Source of the DNA: Hemicentrotus pulcherrimus | Lineage: Eukaryota; Echinodermata; Echinoidea; Camarodonta; Strongylocentrotidae | Assembly (NCBI GenBank): GCA_003118195.1 | Contig: BEXV01000342.1 | Coordinates: 155,913 to 219,912 of the forward strand | Direction of reading: 5' to 3' | Length of the DNA: 64,000 nucleotides | Part shown: positions 45,545 through 54,795 of the stretch, one piece after another | Position numbering within the stretch: position 1 is the stretch's first letter | Layout of the letters: every line of letters starts with the position of its first letter | Position numbers and translations under genes: made by a program | The notes under the pieces: generated by a model | What the model was told of the DNA's origin: nothing | Seen by the model: the letters and a program-made list of their open reading frames with translations, nothing else | Databases searched by the model: none

Positions 45545-47164
45545 ACGTAGATATGCCTCTAAATAGCATTTTCAATTTCATCTAAGATCTTCATGTAATA
45601 TGAAAAAGTGAGAGTGATTAATTAGTTTGACTGGCGAGGTCTCATTAATAACGTCTTGTCCTCTAGTTATGAATATTAATTATCTTTAGTCTTTCTTACG
45701 ATTGCATCTAAATGATACCATTACCACTTATCGAACAAACCCAAATAAAACAAAAAAACTATGGACTCGATTTCGTCAAGTGTAAAGTGTCAGTCTGAAT
45801 TGAATACAGTACGTCCTACAAGCAACATTTATAAAAACACATTAACTATTTTGTTTGATATTTGACTAGTACTTGTAATAAGAGCCCTCCCATGCTGAAA
45901 CTAAAACTGCAGATATCTCCAAGGTTGAGTATTGTGCAGCCGTCATTCATAGTTTACTGCGTTATTGCTTTATCTTTTATCTTTCAAGGTAACTTTTTTA
46001 ATCATGTTTTTATTCTGTGCCTTCGCACAATTATGTTAAAACATATTCAAAATAGAATGCAATCTTTCATATTCAGCTTGTTTAACATTGTTATAATGCC
46101 ATATATCCTATTTTAAATTAGCTTATGTATGGAGACACCTTCATCCTGCAACATTGAAATATACTTGGATGTCTCACGATTGTAAAAGTGGAAATCGTTG
46201 TAAAATTATTGTGGAATTAGTAAAAAATGAAATTAAATAGTTTTCACTCAAAATGCGGGTTCAAGCTAGGGTCAAATAAGGGAACTTTTGAAATTTAGAG
46301 TTCATTATAAGTTTATTGATTTTTCCGGAAAGAAGAAAACGAAACGCATTTTTTCTAATTTTGTCCGAACAAATATTATGACAATTAAGACAAGAAAATA
46401 CTTTTAAAAATAAATTGAATAGATATGTGATACAACGTATTACTGTACGTTAGATAGTAAAAAGGAAACAGTCATTTCACAATTTCACACGTTTTTTGTC
46501 TTAAACATTTAACAGGTTTTAAGCAGGATTCGAAAAAGATCCTCAAGTTTTCGTTAAAGCAACGATTATTCCGGCACTTACAATTTTTCCAAGATTGCAC
46601 CCCATAATTTCTATTATCCATTGTGATATATTTAATATACACTGCACATTATGATGCTATATTTACAATCTTTCACATTATCACCTCTCATGCCTGGTGT
46701 CTGCCGAACCCGTAAACGTAAGCCCTACTGTAAGAAAACACGAATGCTATGATGCTTACACCATGGGCTATGGTCGATACTACCAGTACTGATATGAACC
46801 ACGTTTCCAAGGCTACCGTTTTCTTGAAGATCCCTTCAAATTTTGATAAGGTATTAAGAGCAGTCATGAGTAGAGATACAGTTTTGGTAGATCACACTTT
46901 CTTTTTGGATGCCTTCCTGATTTTTAAGACGTCAGATAAAGACTTGTAGAATTCAATTCACCATGATGACTTTACACTGTTGATCTTCTTTTGAATTGTA
47001 TAAACTGTCTGCAACACGTAACAACAATATCATACTGTCGTGTTGTGAATGTTCGCGTAGATCAACATTTCCAATATTATGGAAAATGATCTGTACTGCG
47101 CACTGCAGAGGAAGAATCAGATGAAAAACATTTATTCATGGATTCATGTAGACATGGACTGTCT
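45545..47164 (-). other. Intergenic region between subfamily 1 remnant and subfamily 2 gene
   Basis: No gene. Colinear in parts with 14990-16640, the equivalent interval of the 12790/16827 pair, and its left part matches 4811-5225. 46960-47160 is the 3' untranslated region of the 47165 gene. Confidence 0.55.
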
Positions 47165-49303
47165 TTAATTATATTGGTCACCAGACGAATTTACATACAC
47201 AGCGTCTTCTCCAGCGGATTCATATTCAAGATTAAGAATGCTCGCACTGTTACTAAAGATAGGACCAACGAGGATATCTGAGCCTACATCATTTTCTGCA
47301 ACACGATTTGTCTGATTCATTGCTATCCTCAGATTTCCAAAGTCGTCACCAACAGGAGCATTGTCTCCTTGGTCGTGCTGCTTGGTAACACCTCTGGACG
47401 CTGTAGAGCGGTGGATCTCCCTGGTCTTTCGGCTCAGGTCAGGTTTGGCGTAAAGAGCCTCCACGTCTATAATCGGTTTGACCGCTACATCTTCCTGCGC
47501 ATAAGTTGGTGTAACAGGGGTCTCTTCATTGATACTGTATGGACCCTTACAATCCTTTTGGCCATTGAATCGGAGGGTCTGATGCATGGGTGTCGATGAC
47601 GACGCCTTCTCATTTATCGAGGTGGAGCCATCAATATCATCCAGAGAACAATAAGTGGTTTCCAGAGATGGCCCACTCCCAACGACTGTACTTGGAGCGT
47701 GTGTCTTGCGGCTCCCTTCACCATTGTGAGGAGTTCCTCCCGATTTTTCGTATATTCGTCCAGACTTACCGAGAACTCCTGAAGAGGCAAAGTTAGAACC
47801 GCTGCAGATGTTTGTGGGATGTGAAGTAGAGTTGCCCTCTTTCTTTACCATTGACCGAGAGGCGGGAAAGCTTGAATGACTGCGCCGATCGGAATGCAGT
47901 AAATCACACCGCGGATAATCAACTAATGGCTGATTTGAGACAGCCCGATCGGGTTGAGATGTTTGAGTCAAAGTAGTCGTCATGTCCAGGGTTTCCGTGT
48001 TATCTTCACCTACTACAGACGTTGAACTCCTTCGAAAACCCGAGGTCTCACATTTTAATCGACACATGCCATACAGTTTTGTAAAACAAATACCAATGAT
48101 GAATCCAAGTGCCGAGGCTACTCCGGTTATGGAGACCCAAGTTGTTGTCATGATGGTAAATATAGTTCTAGGTCTAGTGTAAGTGAAAGTGGAAGAAGTA
48201 GTAGAAGTAGAAGTAAAAGTAGAAAGTGTAAGAGCTGATACCTTGACGGTCACACTGAGATTGTTGCATTTCAGGTTTTCTGGTGAATGTGATTGCCGTT
48301 GCTGATCCTTGCTGTATTCCGCCTGAAACGAAACCTTGCTAAACCGGTAGTCCCATACATTTAGTATATCAATGTTATGCAGGATCGCATTTGAGTGATC
48401 ATTCTCCTCTCCGTAAAAGAAAACGATATTATAAATGTTAGACAATGTATAATTGTTTGTAAATTCGAGAGGTATCAAATTTTCATCAACACTGTACCAC
48501 CACGTAGAAATATGTTCACTTGGGATGCAAAGCTCAAATACGAACAGCTCGGTTTGTTTACTCCGAATCGTGCGTTGCATCACGGATGGAAAATCACATG
48601 TCTTATTTACATTCAACTGTTTGTGAAAAACTAAACATTTGAAAGAAAATTTATTTCCAGCCAGTAATTTTTTAATTGTCACATAAACGCTGAAAGTGTT
48701 TTTTATTTCTCTGTAATTAAGGCCCCAATCGTTCATTGCAGTCTCATCTTTGGATACTGCACGTTCTCCAGCTACAATCTCTGCGTAGTCTCCTTTATCA
48801 AACTGAACCCAGCGACAAGACATCTCTATCTTACCCCCTGTGTGGTAAAGAAGAGCATTACAAGTAGGGTCCGTGTTATGAATTCTCAAGTTCAAATCAA
48901 ACGCTGTACAAACTGATCGAAACCCGTCGTCAATGTAAATGGTGTGAAGCCCCGAATCATTTTCTTGTGCAAATTCTATAGATATTTCAAAAGTGATGTC
49001 ATCGAATGCTTTAACCAATGTATAACGTTCATCGCTGATACTGCTAATAAAATAATGACTGGAACTTTGGTATGTTCCAATCGAAGTACTCCCATCTTTT
49101 ATCCACCGAAGATTTTGAGTATTTTGCAATGACTGTGCGACACTAAATTGAATAGAAACACTTTGGTTGTTTACTCCGTTGAAAGCAATATATTGGTAAT
49201 TCACACAAACTTCCGCCGAAAAAGACTGCAGATAAAAAAAATGCAGAACGAAAAGGAGTAGAGATGGTTTCATGGTGAGAATAAAATCCTTATTCGACAA
49301 CAT
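47165..49303 (-). CDS. Subfamily 2 Ig-like transmembrane receptor, intact
   Basis: Open frame of 712 codons and the reference member of subfamily 2. M1 (MLSNKD) and M11 (MKPSLLL) are both possible starts. Signal peptide to about residue 30. Module 1 about 33-142 (NGVNNQSVSI, LRWIKDG, NDSGLHT, VCTAFDLNL), module 2 about 147-238 (EMSCRW ... FKCLVF), module 3 about 239-350 (LFVFELC, STWWYSVD, NIVFFYGEE). A Ser/Thr-rich, probably O-glycosylated stalk covers about 356-386 and the membrane span about 388-409. Tail: GEDNTETLDM (432-441), Y551 in TTYCSLDDI (T at -2, L at +3; ITIM/ITSM-like), Y618 in LYAKPDLSRKT (YxxP, Crk-type), IFSNSAS near 683 with Phe in place of the YSN tyrosine, Y703 in VYVNSS (YxN, Grb2-type). 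It lacks the SDYDDP motif of subfamilies 1 and 3. Likely a plasma-membrane signalling receptor; the ligand is unknown. Confidence 0.88.
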   Translation of the reverse strand: MLSNKDFILTMKPSLLLFVLHFFYLQSFSAEVCVNYQYIAFNGVNNQSVSIQFSVAQSLQNTQNLRWIKDGSTSIGTYQSSSHYFISSISDERYTLVKAFDDITFEISIEFAQENDSGLHTIYIDDGFRSVCTAFDLNLRIHNTDPTCNALLYHTGGKIEMSCRWVQFDKGDYAEIVAGERAVSKDETAMNDWGLNYREIKNTFSVYVTIKKLLAGNKFSFKCLVFHKQLNVNKTCDFPSVMQRTIRSKQTELFVFELCIPSEHISTWWYSVDENLIPLEFTNNYTLSNIYNIVFFYGEENDHSNAILHNIDILNVWDYRFSKVSFQAEYSKDQQRQSHSPENLKCNNLSVTVKVSALTLSTFTSTSTTSSTFTYTRPRTIFTIMTTTWVSITGVASALGFIIGICFTKLYGMCRLKCETSGFRRSSTSVVGEDNTETLDMTTTLTQTSQPDRAVSNQPLVDYPRCDLLHSDRRSHSSFPASRSMVKKEGNSTSHPTNICSGSNFASSGVLGKSGRIYEKSGGTPHNGEGSRKTHAPSTVVGSGPSLETTYCSLDDIDGSTSINEKASSSTPMHQTLRFNGQKDCKGPYSINEETPVTPTYAQEDVAVKPIIDVEALYAKPDLSRKTREIHRSTASRGVTKQHDQGDNAPVGDDFGNLRIAMNQTNRVAENDVGSDILVGPIFSNSASILNLEYESAGEDAVYVNSSGDQYN

Positions 49304-49410
49304 TCTAAATGTTCAGTTTTTGAACTAGACTAGGAGCTCAGATGTGCATCTACGCAAACTCTCGACAATCCTGAAAATATAGAGCTGAGATTCTCGTCAT
49401 GCTATATGAA

Positions 49411-49416
49411 GACGTC
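49411..49416 (-). promoter_or_regulatory. Conserved GACGTC element upstream of subfamily 2 gene
   Basis: 108-113 bases before the ATG at 49303, followed on the minus strand by TTCATAT, as at 6302-6307. Possible CRE/ATF core. Confidence 0.45.
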
Positions 49417-49419
49417 CAA

Positions 49420-50300
49420 TTCAAAGAAATATATATTCTGGAAGAGGCTGTTAGAGCCTGGCGCTGTTTTCCACCAACCTATAAGAAATCGTCCAATCAC
49501 AGTTTGACAAGCCAATTACGCGTGACAACTTTTATTTTAGTGATTAATTGTCATTGAAACATTATCTGTGACGGGCGTACAAACTAGCAAACAAACCACT
49601 TAAATAAGTTTTGAAATGAATCTCAATGTATTAATTTCTTTATTAATGATGTATAAATTTAAAATATCCTTTGCTTTCAATTGTAATACTCATGAGTGAC
49701 AGGTTAAAATCAGAGACATGCCATGAGGTCATAAGGTCTAATGTAGAATGTATCTGGTATCAGATCAACGATGCCATTACAGTTTTGTGCCTAACATATT
49801 TGTGTTACTTGGTATCGTGTATTTTCCAGGGATTTTCCGTTTAATTTTAAGTAGGTTCCAATCAGTGGATAGTGCACATCGGATGTCTTTATTTAGTTGA
49901 TTGCCACTGTTTTTCTTACCTTATCTATGTTACTTATGTATTTTTGCTTTTTCTTCTAATTTAATTCAACGGGTTATAGTCTTCTCTTAATCAGAACACT
50001 GTGCGCTTAGAAACATCAGTATTAAGCGCCTAATTATGTATTATTATTATTATCACTCGTGATATCTCGGTCACACGCCCAGCATGAATACAATCTGAAC
50101 CAAACCAACCTATTCCTGTAATGATTTTTTCCCTTTTGTTTTGGCTTTGGTATCGGTCTCGTCTGTGTGACTGAGGTATCTGAAACACCCCTTATTCATA
50201 TCATCTCTCAATCATTCAATACAATCCAAAACGAGTACTACAACTGACATTATTACCCTATCAAATGATGTTGAAATGGTTATCTCACCAAATAAGCTCT
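49420..50300 (-). other. Upstream flank of the 49303 gene with a LINE tail
   Basis: No gene. Matches the flanks of the other subfamily 2 genes, including the distal block ACACCCCTTATTCATAT (50185) also present at 20015. Between about 49890 and 50057 a plus-strand LINE 3' end appears inserted: AAGCGCCTAATTATG followed by a TATTATTATTATT tail. Confidence 0.5.
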
Positions 50301-51935
50301 CAATTAACATAAGAAAAAGGGGACCATGGGTGACCAACGGGTACCGCTTAGACATTGTTGGCAATATAGAGGGCGCAAGTAGCTACAAGTAGTGCAGTCC
50401 CGATTTAATGCGGCGTTACAAGTAGGTTGATCACACTACCTGTGCACACAGTCTGCCAAATGCACACACACACAACAGCAGTCAGTTGGTAGAAATAGCA
50501 ATTTTCCTAAATTTATTAAAAAAAAACTGAACAATATTTTCAAATTTTTATCTCACATATATTTCAAGCATATCTTTAACTACAGTTCTGTGTAGTTTCA
50601 TTGTTATAGGCATGTGGGAAATATGTTAAATTATTAATTAGAATATTGTCTTTTCAGCTATGTGTGACATGGCCTTTTGATCGCCCATTGACTGTTATTC
50701 TGCGTGGTGAAAATGCGTCTCAATGTATAAAACTCCCCTACAAAAATGCAATATCCTCATGTGTTTCACTCATTAAATCAATTTGTTGTTTACACTCAAG
50801 TTAGCCACAGCTGTACTGGGGTCACCAAACTTGTTTTTAACTCTGAAATTCAGTCCATGTGGAATGTTATGGCCGTTGAATGGTTTCTCAGAAAATTGTA
50901 ACAATTCTGACATCTTTTAAAAATAAAAATAAACTGTGATGTAGCTAAAAGTCTGCAGATTTTCTTATCATACAATCCGTTTTTCTGAATAATTTGTGAA
51001 ACACATGAGGAAATAGCTGTGACGGTGATCCAAGTAATTTCCATTGCAAAGGTTAATATTTGGTGCAAATATGATCTATAAATATATGATTTTAAAAATG
51101 CCCCAAAATAAACAGTTTGACTTTCATAATCTGCATAATGAGTGCGCGAATATATAATTAGCTGAAATGACCTAATTTGCATATTTGATGAATATTCAGG
51201 ATTTTTTTCCTTCTTTCAAATAGAGTATATTTCCAAAACTGTCTGATATACATGGGTTTCACGGATGTATCATGTTCGGTTTTGATTTCATTACATATGC
51301 GCATATTAATTAGGCGGACGTAGTTATTTTCACAACTTTTTCATATCTGCAGATTCGCAAAAATTCAATCCATGATTTTTGTTGTTGTTTTTTTTACCAT
51401 AAAGATGATATTTTAGTGTCTGATGAATAATTGTATTATTTGTGTACAAGAAAGTGATGAATTAAGTTCTCAAATTTGTCGAATTTTGCCATTTTTGCCA
51501 ATTTGACCATTTCTGGCAGGTTTTTTGGTAATTTGCGATATAAAAAAAATGGTATGAAATCACAACACATTGACCGATTTCAATTTTGTTTTTTGTTTTT
51601 TGTTTTTTGAAGTTTTCATGAAGCTTGATCATTTGCAATCATCAAATAACATATGTTTGTTGTACTTATTTTTGGTGTGCTATACCTATTACAAGCTTAA
51701 CCTCCCCCACCGATGGCGTCATTTTTAATATTCATGTAATACGAGTTAAGAGATCATATCCACTTGTTCGGGATGATTTATCAGACTTGTCCGATGCATG
51801 CTCCGCTCCCGACAAAACCGTCCCTGTCATTCCAGCCCTAGATCTTGAATATACTGTGAATTAATCAGAATGTACATTACTTCAACGATATATCTTTCTT
51901 TATGAATGGCATTTATCTATTTTGACCAATCCCAC
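50301..51935. other. Spacer without a recognisable gene
   Basis: I see no gene that I can support. Open frames are short (up to 110 codons at 50850-51182, minus strand) and resemble nothing known to me. There is a TTTTTTG-rich tract near 51580-51610. The spacer ends where the duplicated block begins at about 51936. Confidence 0.45.
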
Positions 51936-52545
51936 GCGAAACGATTTTAAGGCATGATAGAAGATTCCACAATGTCTTAGCTTGATATAGATACGCCGGC
52001 CTTAGCACCACGTCTTCAGCACAGGTACCAAAAGAGGTTCATGATGATACTAAAAAGAGTTTGGAAGAGCATTCTCCGACGAATAGACTTGGAACTAAAG
52101 TTAAGAAAATGAACGGTGTATGCTTATTTTCTAAAGTATTTGAACGAGTGGAAACGGAGGATATAAAAAGTTTTAAATATCTATCAATATCATCGATGCT
52201 TGGTACGTGATATAATCAAAAAGGCATTAGGCTGAAGGGAGTGTAGGCTCTGCTATAGTTTAGAATGACTCTCGTTTATAATAGGGCGGAGCAAGTGAAA
52301 TTAATGACTATCATTCTGCTTGTGAGAGTGCTTCTATCCTTTCAGGCAATTATGGTGATTCCATTACCTACCTATCTTTCGTTTGGAAACTAACTCATAC
52401 CAACAATTTTTTAAAACAAAGGAGATGGTTTTGCTTTGGGCGGAGTTTATAAATCTACATAATGGTCATCTGCTGGTTTTCTTTCGTTGTGACAATCGAC
52501 GAAGACAAACTTGGCATCCCCGTCTAAATCATTTCGTCTTATCTT
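51936..52545 (-). pseudogene. 5' stub of a subfamily 3 gene (start codon and upstream flank only)
   Basis: Homologous to 30660-31260, the start and upstream region of the 28525 gene. The ATG equivalent is at 51955, followed by Pro and then TAA where the 30678 copy has CAA (MPQNRF). Homology ends a few codons into the gene, at about 51936. The rest of the gene is deleted. The upstream GC-box-like word survives as GGGCGGAGCA at 52284-52293. Confidence 0.75.
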
Positions 52546-52550
52546 TGAAA

Positions 52551-53527
52551 GTAGATTAGGGTTGGTTTGTTTCCTCGTCAACATCCATATCAGTCGTACT
52601 CATCACTTCACTCACGACACAATTTGACGAGGAGTCTTTATCTTAAGATTTCAGAGATGAAGCATTCACTGATACATTTTCACAATATACGATGATGATG
52701 GAGATGTTTTCCCCTTTAGAAGATTTGCATTTAACATCTTTTTGTATTTGCTCATTGACACTGTCTTGATAACGTTTGTTCTCATTCCCACCGACAAGAA
52801 CGATCTGCTTGATGTTTACCAAAGAAATCTCGTTAGAATAATTGAATGGGAGTAGATTACCAACAGCACCGTACCAACATGATGCGACTTTTGAGTCTTT
52901 GACCTTGCAACGATCAAACAAAGCACTTTGATTTTGTACTTTTCTTGATTGTATTGTAGGAAATGTACATGCTCCATTGGTGATCCCTTTGTCATTTGAT
53001 ATAGCACACCTACTCGGCATGATCTCTTCGTTAAAAAAGTTTTCTAGAGTAACGTATGCAATTAATATATTTGATAAATCAAAATCACCTTTGTAGTTCA
53101 TCCGAGGCGTTTCATATTCATATAGAACATGATTTCCTGACAAAAGTTATGCTCGATCCCCTTTGATCACCTGCAACCACTGGCATGACATTTGTAATTT
53201 ACCGCTATGTCTATCGAAGAGCGTAGAACAGATAGGTGCTGTACTGTCAATGGTTAAATCCAGGATAACAATAGTACATATTGATTGTGAATCCTGGAAA
53301 ATTTTGACAACGTGCTGTCCCGAATCGTTTAGCTCAGTAAATGCAATGGTCATCTCGAACTGGGTCGCGTTGATCTGACTCAACGTATAACGACTATTAT
53401 CAATGCATTCCAAAGTATGATTTTGTAATTTTTCACATACTAACCCTCTCCTTGTCCACACAAGTGACTGATGAATACCAGTTGTCTTTTTTAGGTTAAA
53501 CCTAAGAGAAATATTCTGTCCATTCAT
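52551..53527 (-). pseudogene. Subfamily 3 receptor fragment without signal peptide, membrane span or tail
   Basis: Closely related to 32880-33915 of the 32032 pseudogene. It begins inside module 1 at NGQNISLRFN, runs through NDSGQHV and LCTIVIL-type sequence into module 2 (MSCQWLQV), and meets a TAA at 53147-53149 where the paralogue has CAA (Gln). The same frame continues through PSRCAIS and module 3 to a second TAA at 52643-52645. Homology ends at about 52551, before the membrane span. The break joins directly to sequence homologous to 31255, so roughly 1.6 kb containing the span and tail are deleted. The 5' end is cut at 53525, removing the signal peptide. Non-functional as a receptor. Confidence 0.85.
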
Positions 53528-54795
53528 TTATTTATTAATTTATTATCATTTATTAATTGATGATTTGTTTGAAAAGTAATGGTATAAAGGTTATTTCACA
53601 CAAAAAAATGTTCAGAACGACTGAATAGTAGAGTTCTTGTTTCATGATTCAGGCTGTAAAGTGATAAAAGCGATATAAATCATGGTCAGTTTGGAATAAT
53701 GAAAGTAGAGACAACATACTCGCGTAAAAGAGGAGGGGCTTCACAAAGTCTTCTACTATATGACCATCCTCCAAAACCACAATGGCCAAACCTAGAACTG
53801 GCAATAGCCAATGGATGAAGGGCAAAGATAGACATCGTCACTCATGAGGCAACGAAGGGAGTGACCTCTTAAGAGGATGAGCCGTTGTTTAGAAAATGAA
53901 CCCTACACAATATTTCATTGGTCGAGTTGGTGGGTGAAGTGCTAATTCATTGTCCCCTCTTGTGTTCATCTTTGAGAGAAAAGGCGATTCACAAGAAGGC
54001 ACTTTGGAGAAACTAAATACTATTGTCCAAAGCTGCTCTCATTTGTCTCACTACCCTGACTTTTTTCTTCAAATTAATGGTTGTAAATTTCCTGTCATCC
54101 TTACAAACAAACGTGATTTGTTACTTTCCAACCTAAACCTACAAAAGGCTTACCATTAAATAGTCAGGTTTCAAGAACCATTACAACAATAGGTACATGG
54201 TTAAAATCGTCCATATCACCCTAAATTACTTTCGGTTTTATAATAAGCATTAAGATATATAACATTTGTATATGGTGCTCATCTTCATTAGACAGCATAT
54301 TGGTCTCTTTTCGCTTAAATTGCATTTTAAAACTAACAAAATTAATTTTGTAGAATAAATCGCGGGCTTACAAAACATTTTAGTAGAGTAATTCATAAAG
54401 ACAGTCGGCAAGGTAAGCATATACGTTGACTATAATGACAGACATTGCCAACTTTTACATAGGTGGACTTTCCTTTCACGATTTTTAACCTGATTAGATT
54501 AGTAAAATAAAAGTTTAGTATAAAAGAGATTAGTAAAGTGTAAATGACAAATAGATTATTATTTCGAGGCGAGGCCAATTTTACAGGCAAGTTATATGAA
54601 TGTCATCTTTGATGTATTAATCTGTGCCATCATTTTTTGTCTGGATGGTATGTTCGAATGTCCTTGAATACCCCAAAAAGCAATAGCATGATCAAGCTTC
54701 CTCCTTGTGTTTAAAATCCCTGCCGGAGTATTTTGTCTCTGAATTATTTTTCAAGGAAAATATGACATCATTTGCAACGGTACTTCTTGTTCAAT
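53528..54795 (-). repeat. Intergenic block, right copy
   Basis: No gene. Colinear with 34057-35195. It includes the upstream flank of the 53527 fragment and the 3' untranslated region of the 54796 gene. Confidence 0.7.
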
